Shown here: positions 44,697 to 52,603 of the stretch, in pieces
Numbering within the stretch: the first letter of the stretch is position 1
Layout of the letters: each line of letters opens with the position of its first letter
DNA from: an uncultured Paenibacillus sp.
GTDB taxonomy: Bacteria > Bacillota > Bacilli > Paenibacillales > Paenibacillaceae
Direction: 5' to 3'
Length of the DNA: 64,000 bases
NCBI GenBank assembly: GCA_937895345.1
Contig: CALAWP010000078.1
Span: 1-64,000, forward strand
Position numbers and translations under genes: made by a program
The notes under the pieces: generated by a model
What the model saw: the letters and a program-made list of their open reading frames with translations, nothing else
Databases searched by the model: none
Told to the model about the DNA's origin: nothing

Positions 44697-45134
44697 TTAT
44701 TTGCGCTTTCGGCTGTTTTTGACGAGCGTCATTCTTCTGGAATGCCTCAGCCAGGAGTAGTAGGACTTCAGATCCCTCAATTCGATCGTTTCGGACATTC
44801 GGCCCAAAAACGTTACGACGATCATCTTGTGCAGCGGATTGCCCAGCAAATCCATTTCGGTCATGGAATCCGAAAATTCCGCCACGAACACCAGATCGTC
44901 GTCGATCAAATAAACGTCCTGCTCGTTGCGGTAATAAGGTTCGATTCTGCCCTTCTTCAGACAGTCCCACATATAGTCGGCGATATTCTCGAATCCGGTG
45001 TTTTCCTTTTCGATGCGGTCTTGCCAGCGGCTCTTGGCGTGGTTCGTAATAATGATGTCCACGACCTTTTTATCGCCCAACTCGACATAAAACGACTCAT
45101 ATGTACTCCATCTTCTCGTCATTTTATCCTTCAT
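44697..45134 (-). CDS. Unrecognised 145-residue protein, DUF4258/RelE-like pattern
   Basis: No family identified with confidence. The segment VDIIITNHAKSRWQDRIEKE followed by later beta-rich stretches (DVYLIDDDLVFVAEF, HKMIVVTFLGRMSETIEL) recalls DUF4258/ParE-RelE folds, where a His and Arg helix is followed by a small antiparallel sheet. The C-terminus is strongly basic (SWLRHSRRMTLVKNSRKRK), suggesting nucleic acid contact. Start at 45134 is uncertain: GGAGGAG lies 13 bases away; ATG at 45122 is the alternative. No antitoxin-like partner lies next to it, so a toxin role is not supported. It is a single-gene unit. Confidence 0.7.
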   Translation of the reverse strand: MKDKMTRRWSTYESFYVELGDKKVVDIIITNHAKSRWQDRIEKENTGFENIADYMWDCLKKGRIEPYYRNEQDVYLIDDDLVFVAEFSDSMTEMDLLGNPLHKMIVVTFLGRMSETIELRDLKSYYSWLRHSRRMTLVKNSRKRK

Positions 45135-45261
45135 TCCGCAACCTACTCCTCCCAAGGAACCAGGGCTTTTATCCTATTAACCTTCATTCTACCATGATTG
45201 TCCGATATTTCAACAATAAAATAAAGTCGGGCCATTTAAGTAAATTAATGGAAATTGATTC

Positions 45262-45306
45262 AAAAAAACAACGCTTTTCGGCGCTTAAGTGCGCCAAAAA
45301 GCGTTG
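45262..45306 (-). terminator. Intrinsic terminator of ylbF-ylbG
   Basis: On the minus strand CAACGCTTTTTGGCGC-ACTTAA-GCGCCGAAAAGCGTTG is followed by seven T. Very strong. Confidence 0.93.
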
Positions 45307-45337
45307 CCTGGTTCATCCTTATAACGAATACTATGCG

Positions 45338-45601
45338 CTACAAGGTATAAAATCTTGTTTTGTCCTCGCTATCCTTGCTGTACTCCGTCTTGATCTCGTT
45401 CCGGTAGGAACGCTCCACCTTGCGGACGTACGACAGCCGGTTCAATTGCTTCAGCGCGTCCTCCGCGCGTTCGGCATTCATATACAGCACCACGTAATGA
45501 AGCTTTCTCGACATATAATGCACGGTGCCAAACCGGTCCAGTCCCCTGGCCGCTTTCAAATCGCTGACCCATACGATAAACCCCGTTCGATCCGGCAACA
45601 T
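45338..45601 (-). CDS. ylbG: YlbG family protein (DUF2129)
   Basis: An 87-residue cytosolic protein of the YlbG/DUF2129 family; function unknown. Core motif DRTGFIVWVSDLKAARGLDRFGTVHYMSRKLHYVVLYMN matches the family pattern of a hydrophobic strand, RFG and YVSK-YVVLY. ATG at 45601 chosen: AAGGAG lies 10 bases before it; another ATG three codons upstream is too close to that site. It follows ylbF on the same strand, the conserved ylbF-ylbG pair, and ends before a strong terminator. Confidence 0.88.
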   Translation of the reverse strand: MLPDRTGFIVWVSDLKAARGLDRFGTVHYMSRKLHYVVLYMNAERAEDALKQLNRLSYVRKVERSYRNEIKTEYSKDSEDKTRFYTL

Positions 45602-45644
45602 CTCTTCCATGCTCCTTCCAGTGTCGTCAACTCTTCGAAAGCGG

Positions 45645-46136
45645 TCAGCCGCAGCCGCCGCTTCCGCAGCCGCACGAGCCGCCTCCGCCGCAGCCGCCAA
45701 GCGATCCCCGTTCGTTGCCGGGCACCTTGATCGTGCTCGAAACGGATTCGGCGATCAGCTTGGACACCTCGTACAGCATATCGTCCACCGCTTGCTCCGA
45801 TGCCTTGAAGCGGCGCACGCATTCGAGCTCTCCGAGCTGCTTCTCGATCGCCTTCACCTTGTCCTTCGCCGCATGATAATCGGGATGGAATCGGCCGAAC
45901 CGCTGGCATTCCTCGAACAGCTCCTTCGCCTTCGCGAATTGGGCGCTCAGCCGCTTAACCTCCTCGTTCTCGCCGACAACGGACTTCCAATATAAATATT
46001 CGGCTACTTCCGCCGATTCGTTGATGCTATCCCCCAAATCATAAGCGCGCAGCAGAAGCGACGCCATATCAAGCGAGGACGATTCGCATGCGGGTTGCAC
46101 GAGATCGTCCGGCGTCATTTGTCCGGCTACAGCCAT
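45645..46136 (-). CDS. ylbF: YlbF family regulator (Y-complex subunit) with Gly/Cys-rich tail
   Basis: A 163-residue helical protein. YlbF with YmcA and YaaT forms the Y-complex, which assists RNase Y-dependent mRNA maturation and affects sporulation, competence and biofilm; that complex carries [4Fe-4S] clusters in Bacillus. The helical core (about 20-140) shows AYDLGDSINESAEVAEYLYWK, the family start. The last ~20 residues are GSLGGCGGGGSCGCGSGGCG-like, with four Cys, a candidate cluster-binding tail longer than I know from Bacillus. ATG at 46136 has GAGGTGG four bases upstream. ylbG follows 43 bases later. Confidence 0.87.
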   Translation of the reverse strand: MAVAGQMTPDDLVQPACESSSLDMASLLLRAYDLGDSINESAEVAEYLYWKSVVGENEEVKRLSAQFAKAKELFEECQRFGRFHPDYHAAKDKVKAIEKQLGELECVRRFKASEQAVDDMLYEVSKLIAESVSSTIKVPGNERGSLGGCGGGGSCGCGSGGCG

Positions 46137-46203
46137 GCATCCACCTCTTTCCTTGCTTGCTTCCCCATTATCATAGCATAGCGGCGGGGAAGAAAGATAG
46201 AGT

Positions 46204-48078
46204 TTAAGTTCTAAGGCATTCCTCCGGCAGCTGCATCCGCATTTGCTCCCACATGCCCGGAGCCAGTCGCACCTCGGCATAGGTTCCGTCATCCCGCAGC
46301 TTGCCGACCACCTCCCATGACTCTCCCCGCTTCTCCAGCTTGAACGGCACGAAGCTGCGCAATCCCCCGCCAAGCCTCAGCTCGACGGACGTTTCCAGCT
46401 GCAGCGCCCTTTCCATCAACTCCCGCTCCGTCGAGACGTGATAGCTTCTCAGCTGCCTGACCCACATGCCGGGAAGTCCGTTCGCCTCCCCCCATCCAGG
46501 GCCTTGGTCCGGCAACGGCCGGTCGTCGAGCCCGTATTCGTCCTGCGGCGGCATACCCGGAACGAAATGATCGGGAACCGCAAACGTCAGGCGAAGCTCC
46601 CCTTCCCCGGCGCTTGACCACGAAGACGGCGCTGAAAATCCGGGAGCCTTACTAAGGCAGCCTTGGGTGCCGAACGGGGACGGATAGGCGGCGTCTTCGT
46701 ATGCGGACACATAAGCAGCGTCTTCGGACGCGGGATGCCCCCGCATCCATTCCCTCGCCATCGCTTCTACAATGCCGGGCAGCGGCTGGCCTCCGCCCGC
46801 TTCGGTCAGAAATGCTCCGATCGTCCCGATCGTACGGCCGTGCTTCATCGCTCTTGCCAGCGACGCTCCGCTCATCCGGTAAACCGAAAGGTGTTCGTCG
46901 CCGCCGATCCGGTCGGCGATCAGCTCCAGCTCCCATAACACCGGGAACGGGCAGCCCGGAAGGGCCAGCAGCTCGCCGTCGGGCTGTACGATCAGCTCCG
47001 TCGCTTGCGTCTCGGGCAATACGCGCCGCCGGACGACCGGGCCGCAAGCCTCCGATTCGGCCGGTTCCAGCCAGCCCAGGCTTTGAAATACGCGGCAGCA
47101 GCGGGCGACCGCCTGCTCGTCTGCTTCCGGGACAGCGGCTTCCGGCATGTCCGGGGCAGGCGCGGCCATCCCGCGCCGCATTTGAGCCAGCTGCCGCGCC
47201 AGCCCCCTAACCTCAAACCATTCGCCCGGCGGCAAGGCCCGCACCATAGACCAGGCATGCGCGAAGGAAGGCGAATCGGCAAGCAGCAGGGCGCCCATCC
47301 ACTCCTGCAGCCGCCGCTCCCGCTCCTCGCCGTCCTGGGCAAGCCAGGCGGCCATATAGTCCTTATGGAAGGCGAGCCGGTTATCCTTCCGCTCAAGCAC
47401 CCGAAAGGCAAACCCGGCTTCGAGCGCCAGCACGGCCCCCGCCGGCAGTCCCGCTTCCCGCTGGGCGGCGAACCGCTCAGGCAGCGGAATGTCGGACCGA
47501 AAGGCTTGGGCCAGCCGGCCGGTCACGGGCTTGGGCAGCGTTCCTTTTGCAGTCAGCTTCGTATCCAATGCGGCCAGCGTCGACCACGCCCGCAGCAGCT
47601 GAAGACCAAACGGCGGCGGAGGCGCCTCGCTCTCCGCCGCAGGCGCGAGCCGCAGCGTCTCGCCCGGCCGGCCGGGCTCGCCGGGAAAGGCCGCCTGCAG
47701 CCAGCATTCGAACGTTTCAAGCGGCATGCACCACAGCCGCTCTCCTGAGAAGCGGCGCAGCGCAAACAGCGCGCCCGCTTGCCGCAGCGCCTCCAGGCCG
47801 AGCCGGCACTCGGCGCCGGTGAGCGGCGTGGAGCGGACGAGCGCGGCGAGCAGCCGCTCCTCCTCCGCAGGCTGCGCCGCAAACAGAAGCAGATGCGCCC
47901 GCAATGCGGCGGCCGCGCAGGACGGGAGAGCGGCATAGGCACGCCGGACCGCCGGAAGCCGCCGCGCGGCGTCAGTCCAGCCTGCGCCGGCCGGCAAGGA
48001 GGCGCGCCATGCCGGATTCGCTTCAAACGCCCGAAGCCGTTCGCCGGATAACGGCGCCTGCCACAGCCGCCACTTCAT
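46204..48078 (-). CDS. Helicase-associated domain protein, partner of the XPB-like helicase
   Basis: A 624-residue protein that I assign to the XPB/Ssl2-like helicase-associated (Helicase_C_3) family. It has no Walker motifs. Recognisable parts are a winged-helix-like region and a C-terminal block with ELIVQPDGELLALPGCPFPVLWELELIADRIGGDEHLSVYRMSGASLARAMKHG, split here: EL-IVQPDGE and ISVYR/LSVYRMS are the family hallmarks. The rest is Ala/Arg-rich and divergent. Its ATG overlaps the helicase stop (ATGA), so it is made from the same mRNA in matched amounts. A role in substrate loading or regulation of the helicase is inferred, by analogy with the mycobacterial XPB neighbour. Confidence 0.75.
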   Translation of the reverse strand: MKWRLWQAPLSGERLRAFEANPAWRASLPAGAGWTDAARRLPAVRRAYAALPSCAAAALRAHLLLFAAQPAEEERLLAALVRSTPLTGAECRLGLEALRQAGALFALRRFSGERLWCMPLETFECWLQAAFPGEPGRPGETLRLAPAAESEAPPPPFGLQLLRAWSTLAALDTKLTAKGTLPKPVTGRLAQAFRSDIPLPERFAAQREAGLPAGAVLALEAGFAFRVLERKDNRLAFHKDYMAAWLAQDGEERERRLQEWMGALLLADSPSFAHAWSMVRALPPGEWFEVRGLARQLAQMRRGMAAPAPDMPEAAVPEADEQAVARCCRVFQSLGWLEPAESEACGPVVRRRVLPETQATELIVQPDGELLALPGCPFPVLWELELIADRIGGDEHLSVYRMSGASLARAMKHGRTIGTIGAFLTEAGGGQPLPGIVEAMAREWMRGHPASEDAAYVSAYEDAAYPSPFGTQGCLSKAPGFSAPSSWSSAGEGELRLTFAVPDHFVPGMPPQDEYGLDDRPLPDQGPGWGEANGLPGMWVRQLRSYHVSTERELMERALQLETSVELRLGGGLRSFVPFKLEKRGESWEVVGKLRDDGTYAEVRLAPGMWEQMRMQLPEECLRT

Positions 48079-49784
48079 CGGACTCCCTCTCCTTCGTCCC
48101 GGCTTGCGGCGCCGCCTTCGGCTCCGCGCAGCAGCTCGTAGCGGTATCCTTGCTCCAGCATAAACATTTGGCGCTTGAGGGCGAATTCCGTTTCTTTCGT
48201 GCCGTCGGTTACCAGCGAATAAAACCAGGCTTCGTTGCTTCCCCGCTTCGGCCTGAGCAGCCGGCCGATCCGCTGAGCCTCCTCCTGCCGCGAGCCGAAG
48301 CTGCCGGAGAGCTGAATGGCGACGGCGGCATCCGGCAAATCGACGGCCAGATTCGCCACCTTGGAAACGACGATGACGCCGATTTCGCCCGATTTGAACC
48401 GCTCGTACAGCCGCTGCCGCTCCGGCTGCGGCACTTCGCCCGTCAGCAGTGGCGCGTTCAGGCGGCGGGCCGCTTCGTTCAGCTGGTTCAAATATTGGCC
48501 GATGACAAGCGCAGGCTTTCCTTTGTGCCGTTCGAGCAGTTGCTCCGCGACCGCGAGCTTGGACGGATTTTCCGCGGCGATCCGCAGCTTCGTCCGCGGG
48601 CCGGAGCTTTCGTATTTCGCGGCTTCCGCGCCGTGAAGCGGCAGCCGGATTTCGGCGCAACGCACGGACGAAATATAGTGCTGCTCCTCGGCGGTTCGCC
48701 AGTTCATGTCGTACAGCTTGGGGCCGATCAAGGAATAGACGTCCTCCGCGCAGCCGTCTTCCCTGACGAGCGTGGCGGTCAGCCCCAACCTTCGGGTCGC
48801 CTGCAGCGTGGCCGTCATCCGGAATACGGGGGCCGGCAGCAGCTGCACCTCGTCGTAGACGATCAGCCCCCAATCGCGTTCCGAGAACAGCTTCATGTGA
48901 GGGTAATCTTCCGTATCCGTCCTGCGACGCGTCATCAAATTGTAGGTCGCGATCGTGACCGGGCGAACCTCCCTGCGTGAACCGCAATAAATGCCGATTT
49001 GTCCTTCGTCCAGCGTAGTCTTGTCCAGCAATTCCGAACGCCATTGCCGGGCGGACGTTTCGTTCGGCGTCAAGACCAGCGCGGCCGTTCCCAGCTCGGC
49101 CAGCGCCGCGATGCCGACGACCGTTTTGCCCGTGCCGCAAGGCAGCACGACGACGCCGCTCCCGCCTTGCACGCCGCCGCTGCGGACGAACCGGTCCACC
49201 GCTTCCCTCTGATAGTCTCTAAGGGCAAATGCGCCGCCCCCGGCCGACTTCGGTTTCAAGCTAACGGTCAGCGCTTCCCCCTCGTGATAGCCGGCCTGAT
49301 CGAGCACCGGATACCCTTGTCTCGCCAGCTCTTGCTTGAACGCGCCGCGAAACGAGGGAAGCAGTTCCCGCTCTCCGTCCGTTGCGCCGTCCTTCATCCA
49401 GCCCCGGACGGCCGGCTGCGCCGACAGCCGTTCCAGCAGCCCCTCTTCGCCCTGCACGATCAGCTTCTCGCCCCGCGACACGAGCTTCAGGCTGCCGTAC
49501 CGCTCCGCCCACAGCCGGAGCGCCGCCGCCGCCTTGACCGGCACTTCGTGCCTGGCATGCCCGGCAAGCCCGTCCACAATTCGGCTGATGTTCATGCCGC
49601 TGCTCAGCGCGTTCCAAACCGTCATTGGCGTGATCCGGTACGTATGGATGACGCCGGCCCGCTTGACGGCGTCCGCGCAGGCCAGCAGCAGCTCCCTGGC
49701 CTGTTCGGCGAGCGGCATGCGTTCATCCAGCAGCACCGTCAAATCGGATTGTATGATCAACGCGCCTTGTCCGTTGCTCTTCAC
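48075..49784 (-). CDS. Bacterial XPB/ERCC3-like DNA repair helicase
   Basis: A 569-residue superfamily 2 3'-5' helicase. N-terminal DNA-recognition region about 1-185; helicase lobe 1 with LRDYQREAV (Q motif), LPCGTGKTVVG (Walker A), YDEVQLLPAPVF (DEVH-like, Gln replacing His) and GLTATLVREDG. The last contains the XPB-specific RED triad. Lobe 2 (about 385-540) ends RIGRLLRPKRG. Bacterial XPB enzymes unwind forked DNA in vitro. GTG start at 49784 with GGGAGG 9 bases ahead. Overlaps its partner gene by four bases. Most model Firmicutes lack it; the pair is likely accessory to nucleotide excision repair. Confidence 0.9.
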   Translation of the reverse strand: MKSNGQGALIIQSDLTVLLDERMPLAEQARELLLACADAVKRAGVIHTYRITPMTVWNALSSGMNISRIVDGLAGHARHEVPVKAAAALRLWAERYGSLKLVSRGEKLIVQGEEGLLERLSAQPAVRGWMKDGATDGERELLPSFRGAFKQELARQGYPVLDQAGYHEGEALTVSLKPKSAGGGAFALRDYQREAVDRFVRSGGVQGGSGVVVLPCGTGKTVVGIAALAELGTAALVLTPNETSARQWRSELLDKTTLDEGQIGIYCGSRREVRPVTIATYNLMTRRRTDTEDYPHMKLFSERDWGLIVYDEVQLLPAPVFRMTATLQATRRLGLTATLVREDGCAEDVYSLIGPKLYDMNWRTAEEQHYISSVRCAEIRLPLHGAEAAKYESSGPRTKLRIAAENPSKLAVAEQLLERHKGKPALVIGQYLNQLNEAARRLNAPLLTGEVPQPERQRLYERFKSGEIGVIVVSKVANLAVDLPDAAVAIQLSGSFGSRQEEAQRIGRLLRPKRGSNEAWFYSLVTDGTKETEFALKRQMFMLEQGYRYELLRGAEGGAASRDEGEGVR

Positions 49785-49878
49785 CGTTGGTAGCCTCCCG
49801 ATATTATGTTCTCTCTTGTCAGTATGAAAGAAAGAGGCGGATTTTATCCCTGCCGTCTTGGCACTTCGAACTATAATC

Positions 49879-49893
49879 GAATTATGGTATAAT
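49879..49893 (+). promoter_or_regulatory. Extended -10 promoter of the nuclease lipoprotein gene
   Basis: TATAAT at 49888-49893 is preceded by TGG (TGn extension); the -35 region TTCGAA at 17 bp is poor, as is common for extended -10 promoters. It lies 60 bases before the ATG. Confidence 0.55.
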
Positions 49894-49953
49894 AGTTTGG
49901 AAGGACTTTTTTTATCGTATGGATACTAACCCAAGCTGGAGGCTGCAACATCT

Positions 49954-50802
49954 ATGAGAAGAATGCTTCGATATTTACTTCTGCTGCTGCTCGTCGCGCT
50001 GGCCGGCTGCTCAGCTGTGACCGACAGCACGCCAAAAGCGAATACATGGTATCCTGTGACCGGATATGTAGACGGCGACACGTTCAAAATACAGGTCGGA
50101 AACGAAAACAAAACGATTCGACTGCTCTATATCGATACGCCCGAGACCAAAAAACCGAATGCGCCCGTGGAGGCGTACGGCCCGGAGGCGTCGGCCTTTA
50201 CCGAGAAGCTGCTGAAGGAGTCGGGAGAAGTGCGGCTCACGTTCGACAAGGAGCTGCTGGACAAGTACGAACGGACGCTGGCGGTGGTGGAGCTGCGGGA
50301 CGGCCGGATCTTGAACGAGCTGCTGCTGACGGAAGGTCTTGCCAAAGTGCTGATCGTCGAACCGAACGTGAAGATGGAAAACGTTTACAAACAACTGGAG
50401 CAGCAAGCGAAGCAGAACAAAGTCGGGTTGTGGAGCTCGGGCAAAGAAGCGAGCCACGCCGAAGTGCCGGTCAAAAAAGCGCAGCAGGAAGGACAAATTT
50501 CACTGACGGTCGACAAGCGCGGAGAACTGGTGACCATCGCCAACCTGACGTCCAGCCCGATCCGGATGGACGGCTGGAAGCTCGTCAGCGTGCGGGGCAA
50601 CCAGACCTATACGTTCGACCGGGTGACGCTGCCGGCGAACGGTACGCTGCTCGTCTATTCGGGGACGGAAGCGATGGACGAACAGGACGAGGATACCGTC
50701 CTCATATGGGAAGCCAGCAATGTGTGGAACAACACGGAGGCCGATCCGGCCGAGCTTTACAACGAGCTCAGCGAGCTCGTGGCCGTCTGGGAGGACGAAT
50801 AA
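49954..50802 (+). CDS. Thermonuclease-domain lipoprotein with C-terminal lamin-tail-like domain
   Basis: A 282-residue exported lipoprotein. The signal LLLLLLVALAGC gives Cys19 for lipidation. The staphylococcal-nuclease domain (about 33-165) keeps the active-site residues: YVDGDTF (Asp), IRLLYIDTPET (Arg, Asp, Glu) and DKYERTLAVVEL (Arg). A beta-rich domain follows (about 180-280), with LVTIANLTSSPIRMDGWKLVS, LPANGTLLVYSG and ASNVWNNTEADPAELYN, the pattern of lamin-tail (LTD) domains. It probably degrades external DNA or RNA at the cell surface. GGAGG lies 11 bases before the ATG. Confidence 0.9.
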   Translation: MRRMLRYLLLLLLVALAGCSAVTDSTPKANTWYPVTGYVDGDTFKIQVGNENKTIRLLYIDTPETKKPNAPVEAYGPEASAFTEKLLKESGEVRLTFDKELLDKYERTLAVVELRDGRILNELLLTEGLAKVLIVEPNVKMENVYKQLEQQAKQNKVGLWSSGKEASHAEVPVKKAQQEGQISLTVDKRGELVTIANLTSSPIRMDGWKLVSVRGNQTYTFDRVTLPANGTLLVYSGTEAMDEQDEDTVLIWEASNVWNNTEADPAELYNELSELVAVWEDE

Positions 50803-50847
50803 CGGCTCCTCCCGAGCCGTTTCCCGGCCGTCACGCCGACTGCCGGG
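50803..50847. terminator. Overlapping hairpins between convergent nuclease and M20 genes
   Basis: AACGGCTC-CTCCC-GAGCCGTTT follows the nuclease stop, and CCCGGC ... GCCGGG overlaps the M20 stop. T-runs are short on both sides. Confidence 0.55.
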
Positions 50848-52021
50848 AAGCCGCATAATGCTCGGCCATTCCGATTAGCAGTCTCGCCGCATGAAGCATC
50901 GACCGCTCATCGATATCGAACAACGGATGATGATGGGAATGGACGGCGCCGCAGGCGGGATTGCCGGCCCCGACGAACATAAAGCAGCCCGGCGCGCGCT
51001 GCAAATAATATGCAAAATCTTCCGCCACCGTCAGCGGCTCGGACAACAGCGTATGCTCCGCGCCAAAAATCGACGACGCCACTTCCACAAAGCGGGCCGC
51101 TTCCGTTACATCGTTTACGACGGGCGGATAACCCGGCCGAAGCTGATAATCGCAATCCGCGCCAAACTGCGCGCAGGTATGGCGAACGATCGCTTCCAGC
51201 TTCTCCAGCATCAGCTTCCTCGTCGCCTCGTCGAAGGAACGGACCGTTCCTTTCATCACGCATGTCTCGGCAATTACATTATTGGTAGAACCGGCCTGGA
51301 ACGAGCCGATCGTCACCACCGCAGGCTGAAGCGGATTGACGCTGCGGCTCACGATCGATTGCACAGCCTGCACGATCGCCGCGCCGGCGACAATCGTGTC
51401 GACGGATTGGTGAGGAAGTCCGCCGTGGCCGCCCTTGCCCTTGATTTCCAGCGTAAACTCATCGGCGGCGCTCATAAACGCGCCCGGTCTCGAAGAAGCT
51501 TGGCCGTAAGGAAGCGGCGACCACAAATGGACGCCGTAGACGGCGTCGATCCCTTCCATCGCTCCCGCTCGAATCATTTGCACCGCGCCTCCGGGCGTCG
51601 TTTCTTCGGCCGGCTGAAAGATCAGCCGCCGCTCTCCCGCCAGGCTGTCCAGGCAGCCGTCGTAATAGGACGCCGCCGCCAGCAGCGCGGCCGTATGCCC
51701 GTCATGCCCGCACGCATGCATCACGTTGGGAACTTTTGACGCATATTCGCATGTTTTCATATCCTGAATCGGCAGCGCATCCATGTCGGCCCTGAGGGCC
51801 ACGGCCGGACCGGGCTTGCGGCCCTGGAACGTCGCTACGACGCCGTAGCCGCCGACGCCCCTGTCGACGCGGCAATTCATGCCGTCGAGCCGCTCCGCGA
51901 TCCACCGCGACGTTTCCTTTTCCTGAAACGACAATTCGGGATGCTGATGAAGATGTCTGCGCCAGGCAACCATTTGCGGGTACAGCTGCCGGAGCGTTTC
52001 ACTTACATAATCGTTGTTCAT
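50831..52021 (-). CDS. M20 family amidohydrolase (N-acyl amino acid hydrolase type)
   Basis: A 396-residue metallopeptidase of the M20D/amidohydrolase family. Motifs: HLHQHPELSFQE, RADMDALPI, MHACGHDGHTA with the catalytic-site Cys/His ligands, FQPAEE with the catalytic Glu, GKGGHGGLPHQSVD in the lid domain, and HSHHHPLFDID near the end. Family members hydrolyse N-acetyl amino acids, N-acetyl-diaminopimelate, hippurate or indole-amino acid conjugates; the substrate cannot be told. No signal peptide, so cytosolic. Start at the ATG at 52021 with GGGGAGGAG upstream. It stands alone between convergent and divergent neighbours. Confidence 0.92.
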   Translation of the reverse strand: MNNDYVSETLRQLYPQMVAWRRHLHQHPELSFQEKETSRWIAERLDGMNCRVDRGVGGYGVVATFQGRKPGPAVALRADMDALPIQDMKTCEYASKVPNVMHACGHDGHTAALLAAASYYDGCLDSLAGERRLIFQPAEETTPGGAVQMIRAGAMEGIDAVYGVHLWSPLPYGQASSRPGAFMSAADEFTLEIKGKGGHGGLPHQSVDTIVAGAAIVQAVQSIVSRSVNPLQPAVVTIGSFQAGSTNNVIAETCVMKGTVRSFDEATRKLMLEKLEAIVRHTCAQFGADCDYQLRPGYPPVVNDVTEAARFVEVASSIFGAEHTLLSEPLTVAEDFAYYLQRAPGCFMFVGAGNPACGAVHSHHHPLFDIDERSMLHAARLLIGMAEHYAASRQSA

Positions 52022-52248
52022 GACGATAACTCCTCCCCGTAATCCGCATTAGCGTGTTAAGTTATAGTTTAACAGAACCAGGCGCTATATAGGAAGCATC
52101 ATGGCTGAGACGGGAGCTGTGACGGATTCGCGAACATGTTCCGGCACGGGGCGTGCCGGGCGGGAGTAAGGGTTGCGCAGACTGGGGAAACATACTATCA
52201 TGAGTAAAGAATGTACAACTATGTCTTGAGAATGTGGGAGGAAATAAA

Positions 52249-52593
52249 ATGATTATTGAAAACTCCGGACTGAACGGATTGCAAAGCGAACTTCACCATC
52301 TCGACGAGTCGGCGGAAAAGGTCGGATTCGTTCGTTGGCAGTGGGAATATTATCGCGCTACATACGACTTGAAGCTGGAAGACCGCACAAGCGGCTCCAC
52401 CTACTACCTCCGCATCAATACGAGAGCGGTCGAGGGCAAGCTGGAAAACCCTCACACCGTTCTTGTCGTGGAAGCGGTCTATATCGGCCGGGCGACGTTC
52501 CCTCACGGGCTGGATTACGAATCCCCGATTCCGAAGCATATATTGGACACGGCCACTCAAAGACTCGAACAGCTCAAAAAAATGATCGCTTAG
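52249..52593 (+). CDS. YugN-like family protein
   Basis: A 114-residue cytosolic protein of the YugN-like family, function unknown. Recognised by the Trp-rich VGFVRWQWEYYRATYDLKLED and by YYLRINTRAVEGKLE. ATG at 52249 has GGGAGGAAATAAA before it. ftsW starts only 11 bases after its stop codon and lacks a good ribosome binding site of its own, so ftsW translation probably depends on this gene. Confidence 0.85.
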   Translation: MIIENSGLNGLQSELHHLDESAEKVGFVRWQWEYYRATYDLKLEDRTSGSTYYLRINTRAVEGKLENPHTVLVVEAVYIGRATFPHGLDYESPIPKHILDTATQRLEQLKKMIA

Positions 52594-52603
52594 CGGGCTC
52601 GCC

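Noticed and set aside
44697..45134. Toxin-antitoxin pair
   Set aside because: No small partner gene lies beside it; neighbours are LysR and ylbG with terminators on both sides.
46204..49140. A single 978-residue protein spanning the helicase-associated gene and part of the helicase
   Set aside because: The first ~350 codons are the shifted frame of the XPB-like gene; the real gene starts at 48078 with an ATGA overlap.
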